Source: Terriglobia bacterium
Lineage (GTDB): Bacteria > Acidobacteriota > Terriglobia > JAIQFV01
Direction: 5' to 3'
Assembly: GCA_028716525.1 (NCBI GenBank)
Contig: JAQUPQ010000005.1
Location: 1 to 64,000, forward strand
Length of the DNA stretch: 64,000 bases
The translations under genes and the position numbers were made by a program. Below, piece by piece: positions 43,433 through 51,378 of this stretch. Every line of letters begins with the position of its first letter. Within the stretch, counting starts at the first letter, position 1. The notes beneath the pieces were generated by a model, which saw only the letters and a list, made by a program, of their open reading frames with translations, ran no database searches and was not told the DNA's origin.

Positions 43433-45880
43433 ATGACCTCGTTCTGGCAAGACATACAGTACAGCCTGCGGGTGATCTTGAAGGCGCCTGGGTTTGCGGC
43501 GATTGCCATTCTGACGCTGGCGTTGGGTATTGGCGCGAACACTACGATTTTCAGTTGGATCAATTCGTCATTGCTGAATCCAGTTCCCGGAATCACTCGG
43601 TCGAGCGAGGTGGTGTCACTGACGCTGAGCAAGCCTGGGGACACTCCCTTGGGATTTACATATCCCGACATTGAAGCGATGCGCACCGGACAACAAAGCT
43701 TTACGGGCATCGCGGCGTGCAATTTCGCCACGATGAATCTCACCCGGAAAGGCAAACCGGAGCGTGTCTGGGGCATGGTAGCATCGGCGAACTATTTCGA
43801 TGTCTTGGGCGTGAGGCCGATCCTGGGGCGGGCCTTTCTGCCCGCGGAGGACGAGAAACCCGGAGGCGCACCGGTGGCGGTGATCAGCTATCGGCTGTGG
43901 CAAACACATTTCGGCGCGAATCCCAATATCGTGGGACAGTCGATTGAAATCAACCAGCACTCATACACCATTGTGGGTGTGACACCGGCGGTGTTTCAGG
44001 GAAGCCAGACGGGTATCCGGACCGAGATATGGATTCCAATCATGATGGAGGAGCAAGTGACACCGCAGGGCAACCTGCTTCAAGACCATCACTATTTCTG
44101 GTTGATAGCGTTTGGGCGGTTAAAGCCGGGCGTCACGCTGGCGCAGGCGCAGGCTGAAATGACGCTGCGACTGAAGCCGGAGGCGAAGAACTATCCCGAG
44201 GAGCACCGGGGCAAAGACACGGTGACGGTATATCCGCTGTGGCGCAACCCGTTTGGTCTGAATCTGTTTCTCTCCTTTTTACTGCCGGCACTGATGTCCA
44301 TCGCGGGCCTGGTGTTGCTGTTGGCCTGCACGAACGTGGCGAATCTGATGCTGGTTCGCTCGGTAGGGCGGCGGCGTGAAATTGCCATTCGAATGTCGCT
44401 GGGTGCAAGCCGCTGGCGGCTGGTGAGGCAACTCCTGGTAGAAAGCCTCATGCTGGCGCTGGCGGGAGGCGTCGTGGCGCTGCTGATCACGGTTTGGACG
44501 GCGGGAACATTGATGGACTTCCTGCCGATGTCGTCGGATATCCCGCTCTCGCTCAGCTTACGGACCGACCGAGCGGTCTTGCTGGCGACCATGGTCATCT
44601 CGATAATCACCGGCGTGATTTTCGGAATTTTGCCGGCGCTGCGGACTTCAAGAGAAGCGCCCATCGGAGTGTTGAAAGAGGAGACGGGGAGCACATCGGT
44701 TGGACTCAGGAAGGCGCGCCTCGCGAACGGATTGGTGGTGGCACAAATCTCGCTGTCGCTGCTTCTGCTGATCTGTGCGGGATTGTTCATTCGCAGCGTC
44801 AGGAACGCGCAGCAAATCTATCCCGGCTTCAACTCCCACAACGTGCTGATCGCTTCCTACGATCTGTTTCCTGCGGGATATTCGGAGGAGAAGGGCGCGG
44901 AATTCGATCGCCAGCTTGTCGCGAAAATAGGAGCGCTTCCCGGTGTTCAGTCGGTGGCCCTGGCAAACCGCATGCCGCTGACGCTTAGCGGGGGTTCGAC
45001 CAGCGTGAAGCCCGAAGGCTACGTCGCACAGACGAACGAGTCGATGGAAATACAGGACGCCATCATCACGCCGAATTATTTCCAGACCCTGCAGATTCCA
45101 ATTGTGAAGGGGCGCGACTTCACGCCGCAGGACAACAAGAGCTCGCAGCGGGCGGTGATTGTCAGCGAAGCGTTCGTGAATCGCTACTGGCCGCATCAGG
45201 AAGCCCTCGGCAAGAAACTCAACTCCGACTTGACGCATGAATGGTTCACGGTGGTCGGAGTGGCGCGCGACAACAAAGTGAGCAACCTCAATGAAAAGCC
45301 TGTGCCCTTCGTATTTTTGCCGTTGTATCAGGTTTTTCGTGCGGACATGATTATCTGCGCGCGCGTGGCCGGAGATCCGTTGGCTTTCAGCCAGATGGTC
45401 GAGAAAACAACTCACCAACTGAATGCCAATCTGGTGGTGTTCGACATCACCTCGCTCGAATCGCGCAATCAGTTTGCCAGCTTCGGTCAACATGTTGCTG
45501 GAACGTTTGTCGGTGCATTCGGGCTGCTGGCGTTGGTTCTGGCCACCGTTGGAATTTACGGGGTAACGGCCTACACCACGCGTCAGCGCACCCATGAGAT
45601 CGGCATCCGAGTGGCGCTTGGAGCGACCAAGAAAGACGTGCTCCGGTTGGTGCTTAGCCATGGAGTTCGGTTGATCCTCACCGGCGTCGGTGTGGGATTG
45701 GGGCTGTCGTTCGCTCTGACGCGCTTCCTGAGTAGTTTGCTCCTTGGCATAACGAGCACCGATGCCTTGACGTTTTTGAGCGTTGCTTTCCTTCTTTGCG
45801 CCGTGGCCTTGTTCGCTTGCTTCATACCTGCACGCCGCGCGACGGGCGTGGACCCCATGGTGGCGCTGCGCTGCGAATGA
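43433..45880 (+). CDS. Orphan MacB/FtsX-like ABC permease of the acidobacterial (ADOP) type
   Basis: An 815-residue membrane protein with a strong ribosome-binding site (GGAGGTG). It begins SFWQDIQYSLRVILKAPGF and AILTLALGIGANTTIFS, a recognised start for the duplicated orphan permeases common in Acidobacteriota. Two FtsX units, each with a helix followed by three more, flank large periplasmic MacB-core regions: around 283-400 (LVLLLACTNVANLMLVRSVGRRREIAIR-type region) and around 680-800 (LATVGIYGVTAYTTRQRTHEIGIRVALGA). It ends DPMVALRCE. No ATPase gene is adjacent, as is usual for this group. The substrate is unknown. Confidence 0.93.
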   Translation: MTSFWQDIQYSLRVILKAPGFAAIAILTLALGIGANTTIFSWINSSLLNPVPGITRSSEVVSLTLSKPGDTPLGFTYPDIEAMRTGQQSFTGIAACNFATMNLTRKGKPERVWGMVASANYFDVLGVRPILGRAFLPAEDEKPGGAPVAVISYRLWQTHFGANPNIVGQSIEINQHSYTIVGVTPAVFQGSQTGIRTEIWIPIMMEEQVTPQGNLLQDHHYFWLIAFGRLKPGVTLAQAQAEMTLRLKPEAKNYPEEHRGKDTVTVYPLWRNPFGLNLFLSFLLPALMSIAGLVLLLACTNVANLMLVRSVGRRREIAIRMSLGASRWRLVRQLLVESLMLALAGGVVALLITVWTAGTLMDFLPMSSDIPLSLSLRTDRAVLLATMVISIITGVIFGILPALRTSREAPIGVLKEETGSTSVGLRKARLANGLVVAQISLSLLLLICAGLFIRSVRNAQQIYPGFNSHNVLIASYDLFPAGYSEEKGAEFDRQLVAKIGALPGVQSVALANRMPLTLSGGSTSVKPEGYVAQTNESMEIQDAIITPNYFQTLQIPIVKGRDFTPQDNKSSQRAVIVSEAFVNRYWPHQEALGKKLNSDLTHEWFTVVGVARDNKVSNLNEKPVPFVFLPLYQVFRADMIICARVAGDPLAFSQMVEKTTHQLNANLVVFDITSLESRNQFASFGQHVAGTFVGAFGLLALVLATVGIYGVTAYTTRQRTHEIGIRVALGATKKDVLRLVLSHGVRLILTGVGVGLGLSFALTRFLSSLLLGITSTDALTFLSVAFLLCAVALFACFIPARRATGVDPMVALRCE

Positions 45881-45959
45881 AAGGTTCGGTGATTCGAACA
45901 CCGGCCCTTCTGATTTCCGCTGCCGGCGGACTCTGTCCAACTGGGCTGCAGGCGTACAG
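45881..45959 (-). pseudogene. tRNA-Arg-derived relic 2
   Basis: Beginning one base after the permease stop, the minus strand reads a diverged 5' half (CCTGCAGCCCAGTTGGACAG), then TCCGCCGGCAGCGGAA in place of the anticodon arm, then ATCAGAAGG and the T-arm GGTGTTCGAATCACC. This is the same altered anticodon arm as in relic 1 at 42661, but both halves differ from it. The two are therefore independent copies of one dispersed tRNA-derived repeat. The rest of the gap to 46217 shows no further feature. Confidence 0.7.
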
Positions 45960-46217
45960 CAAAAAGCCGACCGCTGGAGCGGGTCAGCAAATGAGCGCAG
46001 TTTGCGGGTTTTTTGATGCCCTCGAAAGGGGGCGGTGAATTCCTGGCGGATCTCGATATCGGATCAAATCCGGAAGATCCGCAAGTATGACAAAGTTCTC
46101 CTTTACTCTCCCCAAGACAAGCATTACTCTTTTTCACTCCACGCAGCGCCTGTCCCGCCTTCAGCCTCACAGGCCTGACTTGGTCGCCGGGAAGAAATGC
46201 TTTCCCAAGGAGAACTC

Positions 46218-47678
46218 ATGAAATCAAGATTGAACCTCTTGCGGTTGTGTTGCCGCATTTTTCTATTGGTTCTCACCGCCACAATCACTTTTTCCTGTTC
46301 ATCGAAACCTGCGCCCACAAAAACGGATTCGAGCCAGGCCGCATCCTCCGCACTGCTTGCCGGATCCTCGCGTTACGACAAGAACGGTTGGATCTTCGTG
46401 CACCTCGAAGGCGAGCCAGCGAAGATCGGCTATCAAAACGGAAATCTGCTGGCCAACGAGATTCTTGATTTACGCAACACCTTGTCGATGTTGTTGGAAC
46501 ACGAAACCAAAAAGGGCTGGGATTGGTATCAAAGTGAATCGCTGCGTCTCTTCTGGGCAAAGACGCCGCAAGAATACCAGGAGGAAATCGACGGGATTGT
46601 CAGCGGCGCCAATGCCAAGCTGGGTGGAAATCAAATCACGCGGGGCGACATTGTGGCCATGAATGCCATGGAAGAGATGGCCTACTACTACGTTCCCTGG
46701 CTGGAATCGAAAACCAATCCCAAGGCCGGCGAGAACAAAGCGCCGGGCAATTGCAGCGCTTTTGTCGCCACAGGTTCCTGGACGAAAGACGGAAAGCCGG
46801 TCATCGCGCACAACAATTGGACCAGCTACGTCACCGGCGAGCGCTGGAACGTCATCATGGACATCGTCCCGAAGACGGGCCACCGTATCCTGATGGATGC
46901 CATGCCCGGCTTCATTCACAGCGGCGACGATTTCAACGTGAACGACGCCGGCATCATGGTCACCGAAACCACCATCACGCAATTTCAGGGTTTCGATCCC
47001 AACGGCATTGCGGAGTTTGTCCGCGCCCGCAAAGCCATTCAGTACGCCAACTCCATCGACGACTGGGTGGCCACCATGCGCGAGGGCAACAACGGCGGCT
47101 ACGCCAACGATTGGCTGCTGGCCGACAACAAAACCGGCGAAGTTGCGCGCCTGGAGCTGGGTTTGAAATACACGCCCCTCGAGCGTACCAAAGACGGATA
47201 TTTTGTCGGCTCCAACTTCCCTGTCACCCCGCAGGTGCTCAAAGAAGAAACCACCTTTGATCCCAAGGCCAAAAACACTTCACCCAATGCGCGGCGGGTT
47301 CGCTGGGAAGATTTGATGAAGCAAAACAAAGGCAAAATCGATATTGAGCTGGCCAAACAGTTTGAATCCGATCATGTCGACACCTTCCGGCACACCAGCG
47401 ATGGCGATGCCAATTCGTTGTGCGGACACGTCGACCGCGATCCGCGAGGAACCCCGGAATGGGGGTGGGAGAAGTTCTATCCCGGCGGAACCGTGCAAGC
47501 CAAGGCCATGGACTCGACGCTGGCAAGTCAGATGTCGTTCTGGGCCTCGATGGGACATCCCTGCGGACAGACTTTCGTCGCGAAAGATTTTCTTGCCAAA
47601 CATCCCGAATACAACTGGCAGGAGAAATTCCTGCGCGACATGCCGGGGAATGCTTGGACGCTGTTTGGAAAACGGTAG
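46218..47678 (+). CDS. C45/phospholipase B-like hydrolase, lipoprotein
   Basis: A 486-residue protein. The start at 46218 (MKSRLNLLRLCCRIF) is preferred because AAGGAG lies six bases upstream. A lipobox-like TFSC near residue 27 suggests a lipid-anchored protein. It has the Ntn-hydrolase signature APGNCSAFVATGSW, whose Cys would become the N-terminal nucleophile after self-cleavage. FIHSGDDFNVNDAGIMVTETT and HTSDGDANSLCGHVDRD are further conserved blocks. The family resembles phospholipase B-like/acid ceramidase-type proteins (C45). It would hydrolyse an amide or ester in the periplasm. Substrate unknown. Confidence 0.82.
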   Translation: MKSRLNLLRLCCRIFLLVLTATITFSCSSKPAPTKTDSSQAASSALLAGSSRYDKNGWIFVHLEGEPAKIGYQNGNLLANEILDLRNTLSMLLEHETKKGWDWYQSESLRLFWAKTPQEYQEEIDGIVSGANAKLGGNQITRGDIVAMNAMEEMAYYYVPWLESKTNPKAGENKAPGNCSAFVATGSWTKDGKPVIAHNNWTSYVTGERWNVIMDIVPKTGHRILMDAMPGFIHSGDDFNVNDAGIMVTETTITQFQGFDPNGIAEFVRARKAIQYANSIDDWVATMREGNNGGYANDWLLADNKTGEVARLELGLKYTPLERTKDGYFVGSNFPVTPQVLKEETTFDPKAKNTSPNARRVRWEDLMKQNKGKIDIELAKQFESDHVDTFRHTSDGDANSLCGHVDRDPRGTPEWGWEKFYPGGTVQAKAMDSTLASQMSFWASMGHPCGQTFVAKDFLAKHPEYNWQEKFLRDMPGNAWTLFGKR

Positions 47679-47960
47679 GTGTCAGGTGTCGGGTGTCTGG
47701 TGTCAGGAAAACAGCGGTCAGACTTCAGTGTTCAGCTATCGGCTTTCAGCCATAAGCTTCAAGCCATAAGCCTTGAGCGAACAAAAGCAAATGAAAGAGA
47801 TAATTCAAATGGCTGAATGCGGTTTTGTGTGCTTGGGGCTTAGGGCTTATGGCTTCAGGCTGTATTCTGACGGCTGCTCTCCTGACAGCTATTCTGCATA
47901 TCCCCAATAACCAATTCTCAGTTCCAAACTTTCAATTCCTAATTCTTAATTTTTAATTCT
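47679..47960. repeat. Degenerate low-complexity intergenic repeats
   Basis: Tandem variations of GGTGTCAGG/GGTGTCGGG at 47680-47710 are followed by CAGCCATAAGCTTCAAGCC and, inverted 70-80 bases later, GGCTTATGGCTTCAGGCTG. These form a loose inverted repeat rich in CAGCT/AAGCC words. There is no coding frame. The function is unknown and no exact consensus is clear. Confidence 0.45.
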
Positions 47961-47979
47961 AATCTGCTCTCTCTTCCAA

Positions 47980-48009
47980 TTGACTATTTTCACCCCTTCC
48001 GCCTATTAT
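47980..48009 (+). promoter_or_regulatory. Promoter of the tRNA-Lys gene
   Basis: TTGACT at 47980-47985 and TATTAT at 48004-48009 are 18 bases apart. The tRNA begins 15 bases after the -10 box, the expected distance for a short leader. This is a consensus match only. Confidence 0.6.
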
Positions 48010-48023
48010 TCCATTCCGCGTGT

Positions 48024-48099
48024 GGGCCGTTAGCTCAGGAGGTAGAGCATCTGCCTTTTAAGCAGAGGGTCGCTGGTTCGAGTCCAGCACGGCTCACCA
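48024..48099 (+). tRNA. trnK: tRNA-Lys (TTT)
   Basis: The gene starts GGGCCGTTAGCTCAGG and ends with ACGGCTC, discriminator A and encoded CCA. The acceptor arm pairs with one G-T. The anticodon loop CTTTTAA in the stem TCTGC/GCAGA gives TTT, lysine. The T-loop GGTTCGAGTCC is canonical. It stands alone, directly before repeat copy A. Confidence 0.97.
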
Positions 48100-48130
48100 A
48101 TTCTTTCAAACAGTTCTGCACATTTTTCGA

Positions 48131-48612
48131 ATTCACTGAAATTCCCATTCCATCAATATTGGTCGTTGTTGATTTCCGTTCTCGATTAAAATTGGGATTT
48201 GGTAGCGATGCCAAGTCCCCCGTGGGGGACGCAGGCAGCGGCTTTTGGCCCGTCTGGAAGAGACTGGCTTCGTTACGGGGTCAGGACGTAGCATTTGATA
48301 TTTGGGCCTGGGCGCTGGTGGCGCTTAGATTGCCCCCTCAGGGCAAGAACCTAATCGAGGGGGCTTCGCTCCCAGGGCGATGCCCTGGGCTGTTGAAGAT
48401 TGCCCCTGCGGGGCAATTGGTTTATCGGCAGTGGCGTAGTGAACATTCCATTTTCTGGTCGGGTGGCGCAGACATCCAGTTTTTCAAGATGTCTGCGATA
48501 AACGTTGTTTCGGCTGGGTGGCGCATCATGTGTTCTTGGCATGTGTGCGGATGGCGGAGTGAGGATTATATTATCTGGTTGCTGGGATACCGCGAAGCGG
48601 GATCCCCGACCA
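48131..48612 (+). repeat. Composite hairpin repeat, copy A
   Basis: An ordered series of small hairpins: GTCCCCCGTGGGGGAC (48215-48230), TTGCCCCCTCAGGGCAA (48330-48346), CCCAGGGCGATGCCCTGGG (48371-48389), ATTGCCCCTGCGGGGCAAT (48399-48417), CGCAGACAT...ATGTCTGCG (48467-48497), a CATGTG...GCATGTG hairpin near 48526-48546, and GGGATACCGC...GCGGGATCCC (48584-48606). The same order recurs at 50685 and 58053. It fills the gap between tRNA-Lys and the M20 peptidase gene. No protein is encoded. Confidence 0.8.
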
Positions 48613-48728
48613 CGAACGGCAAATGAATCGTTCAGCTTCATCTCTCCACTGCCGACCCGGGATGCTCTCCGCGGGTGGCGGACGGAGAGCATCCCGGCTA
48701 CCACTGCTGCGATCAAGGAAACGTTCAC

Positions 48729-50294
48729 ATGAGAAATGATTTCAAGACTTTCTTCCTAATTCTGCTTTTCGCGGGGTTGTTGGGCTCGGGTTTTGGGGAA
48801 GTGGCCCAAACGAAACAATCCCCGGCATCCAACTTTCAAGATGAAGTGCGCCGTTTTGTTCGGGAGCAAGAAGTTCCCATCGTCAAGGACTTCTCAGATC
48901 TCTTAAGCATTCCCAATGTCGCCTCTGATCATCCCAACATTCAACGGAACGCCGACTTTCTCGTGAAAGCCTTGGAACAACGGGGCGTCTCAGCGGAATT
49001 GCTTCAAGTGAAGGGAGCGCCCCCGGCGGTGTTCGGAGAATTGAATGAGCCCGGAGCGCAAAAGACCTTGGGCATTTATGCTCATTACGACGGCCAGCCC
49101 GTCGACGAGGCGCTTTGGACCGGGAGCCCCTGGAAACCGGTTTTGACAACCAAACCTCGGGACGCCGGCGGCGTTGAAGCGCCGATTGATTCTCTGAACA
49201 ACAATGGGGAAATGCGGTTGTATGCACGGTCAGCCGGAGATGACAAGGCCGCCCTCATCGCTTGGCTTTCTGCCCTCGACGCCATCAAAGCCTTGGGTCG
49301 CACTCCTTCAGTCAATGTGAAGTTTTTCTTTGAAGGGGAAGAAGAGGCCGGCTCTCCGCACTTGGAAGACATTTTCAAACGCTATCAAGACAAACTGCAC
49401 GCCGATCTCTGGCTAATCTGTGATGGGCCGGTCCATCAGAGTCGCCGCATGCAAATTTACTTCGGTGCCCGCGGCGTGACGGAAGTGGAAATGACGTTGT
49501 ATGGTCCCACGAGCGCCCTCCACAGCGGCCACTACGGAAATTGGGCCCCCAATCCGATTGCGCTTTTGGCCAACCTCCTCAGCCGCATGCGTGACGACAA
49601 CGGGAAGATTCTAATCCCCGGGTTTTATGCAGATGTCAGGCCCCCTTCATCTTCCGAAATGGAGGCCATTCATGCCATCCCGGACGTCGACCCCGAACTT
49701 CGTCATGAATTTGGACTGGCGTGGAGCGAGGGAGACGGTCGATCGCTGGCCGAAAGCATTCTCTTGCCGGCGTTGAATCTCCGCGGCATCCAAGGTGGGC
49801 ACGTGGGCAAGAAAACCACCAACGCCATCCCCACCGAAGCGACCACCTCTATCGATTTTCGCCTAGTACCGGATCAAACTCCAGAGCGAGTAAAGAAATT
49901 GGTGGAAGCTTTCATCGCTCGACAGGGTTTTCATATCGTACATCGAACCCCCACTACTGAAGAAAGACTGCGCTTCCCGAAAACAATTCTTCTGACGTGG
50001 GGTCCGGGATACCCCTCAGCGCGAACTTCCATGGAACTTCCTGGCTCGAAGGCGCTCATCCGGGCCGTTGATGAAGCCATCGAATCGCCGATCATCAAGA
50101 TGCCTACCTTGGGCGGAAGCGTTCCCATGTATCTGTTTGTGGATCTTCTGAAGGCGCCGGTGATTGGAGTACCCATCGCCAACCATGACGACAACCAGCA
50201 CGGGCCTAACGAAAATCTCCGACTTCAAAACCTTTGGGATGGCATCGATATCTTTGCAACGATCCTGATTCGCACCGGCGAACTCTGGCAATAG
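48729..50294 (+). CDS. M20 family metallopeptidase, secreted
   Basis: A 521-residue protein. The start at 48729 (MRNDFKTFFLILLFAG) follows AAGGAAACG and exposes a signal peptide. The M20 two-metal site is visible in GIYAHYDGQP (His and Asp), SAGDDKAALIAWL (bridging Asp), FFEGEEEAGSPHLE (catalytic Glu and metal Glu) and a C-terminal IANHDDNQHGPNEN with the last His. The dimerisation region with GGHVGKKTTNAIPTEATT and SIDFRLVPDQTPE lies between. It is of the dipeptidase/acetylornithine-deacetylase-like group and would trim peptides in the periplasm. Confidence 0.88.
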   Translation: MRNDFKTFFLILLFAGLLGSGFGEVAQTKQSPASNFQDEVRRFVREQEVPIVKDFSDLLSIPNVASDHPNIQRNADFLVKALEQRGVSAELLQVKGAPPAVFGELNEPGAQKTLGIYAHYDGQPVDEALWTGSPWKPVLTTKPRDAGGVEAPIDSLNNNGEMRLYARSAGDDKAALIAWLSALDAIKALGRTPSVNVKFFFEGEEEAGSPHLEDIFKRYQDKLHADLWLICDGPVHQSRRMQIYFGARGVTEVEMTLYGPTSALHSGHYGNWAPNPIALLANLLSRMRDDNGKILIPGFYADVRPPSSSEMEAIHAIPDVDPELRHEFGLAWSEGDGRSLAESILLPALNLRGIQGGHVGKKTTNAIPTEATTSIDFRLVPDQTPERVKKLVEAFIARQGFHIVHRTPTTEERLRFPKTILLTWGPGYPSARTSMELPGSKALIRAVDEAIESPIIKMPTLGGSVPMYLFVDLLKAPVIGVPIANHDDNQHGPNENLRLQNLWDGIDIFATILIRTGELWQ

Positions 50295-50348
50295 TTTCGG
50301 ACGACCATCGCACACGTGGTAGGAAACACGATGTGTGGGCAAGGCGAT

Positions 50349-50666
50349 ATGACTCTCGAAGAAACTCTCATTTCGGCATGGCAACAAACGCTCATTGACG
50401 GCAAGAAGGTGGTCGAGTTGGGAGGAAAATCGAGCACCGTCAAACTCTTTCGCGCCAAGAATCTCCGCAATGTGGAATTCAATTATGGAAACTTTCACCT
50501 CATCGGCATCGAGCAAAATCCTCATACCACCTCGCAATGGGCACTGCTCGCACGTCAGGGAAATCGAATCTTGCAGTTTCGATGCGAGAACCGATATGTG
50601 GCCAACGTGTGCGAAGGAAAGTTGAAGCGTTATCCTGCCTGGAAGTCGCTGGGTCTCCCCGATTGA
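50349..50666 (+). CDS. Small conserved hypothetical protein
   Basis: A 105-residue protein beginning MTLEETLISAWQQTLID with an AAGGCG element upstream; a 5' extension to 50316 only adds an unlikely leader. The middle has LFRAKNLRNVEFNYGNFHL and ends GKLKRYPAWKSLGLPD. It has a balanced amino-acid composition and no signal, so it looks like a true cytoplasmic protein. I do not recognise a family. It lies 55 bases after the M20 gene and may share its transcript. Confidence 0.6.
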   Translation: MTLEETLISAWQQTLIDGKKVVELGGKSSTVKLFRAKNLRNVEFNYGNFHLIGIEQNPHTTSQWALLARQGNRILQFRCENRYVANVCEGKLKRYPAWKSLGLPD

Positions 50667-50684
50667 GTTCGTTGATGATTCGGA

Positions 50685-51240
50685 ACCTGGATTGCCCTTT
50701 CAGGGCAAGTAATCAAAATGGGGGTTTCAGACCCAGGGCGATGCCCTGGGCTATTGAAGATTGCCCCTGCGGGGCAATTGCTGGATTCGCTAACGCAACT
50801 AACAACGGGCGGGGTAGCATAGTACATTTCCAAGTCCGGCTGGGTGGCGCACACATGCGTTCTTGGCATGTGTGCGGATGGCGGAGTGAGGCTTATATTT
50901 TCTGGTAGCCGGGATCCCGCAGAGCGGGATCCCGGAGCAAATGAAACTCAAACGACAATTTCGATTGGATCCCTTCTAGCAGATCATCATCTGCCGCCCC
51001 GCCCGGCGGGGCTGGAGAAGAAAACAAACTGTGATTTATTACAACGGGTCTTTTGCCCCGCCCCTGAAGGGGCGGGCTGAGGCAGACAAGCCGCATGAAT
51101 GCGGCTGGGTGGCCCGCTCATGTGTTATTGGCATGTGCGCGGAAAGCTGGATAAGTGTCGAACATCTCGAGGGCTAGGTCTTGGCATTTGGGTTTGGGCG
51201 CTAGCGGCGCAGACATCGATTTTTTCAAGATGTCTGCGAT
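50685..51240 (+). repeat. Composite hairpin repeat, copy B
   Basis: Hairpins TTGCCCTTTCAGGGCAA (50692-50708), CCCAGGGCGATGCCCTGGG (50732-50750) and ATTGCCCCTGCGGGGCAAT (50760-50778) are followed by CGCACACATGC...GCATGTGTGCG (50848-50876) and a perfect 12-bp stem CCGGGATCCCGC-AGA-GCGGGATCCCGG (50909-50935). After a spacer come a variant of the CATGTG hairpin at about 51115-51142 and CGCAGACAT...ATGTCTGCG (51208-51238). Order and spacers match copies A and C, except that the last blocks are rearranged. Confidence 0.8.
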
Positions 51241-51378
51241 GAACGTTGTTTCGTTATGCAGTGATCATGTGAGTGCCCCTTCGAAACCCGCCCGCCATGG
51301 CGGGTCACCAACGCATGTCTTCGCCACCCGCCTCTCTTCGGTCTCGGCATCGTTGACGGTTTCGCCATTTCACGACGG

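Noticed and set aside
44648-45940. 430-codon minus-strand frame opposite the orphan permease
   Set aside because: Antisense to a clear FtsX-type gene. Its first residues (MDRVRRQRKSEG) come from the tRNA-derived relic, which is a known kind of spurious translation.
48131-51240. CRISPR array
   Set aside because: Hairpin modules recur but with unequal spacing and different stem sequences, there are no unique spacers of constant length, and no cas genes.
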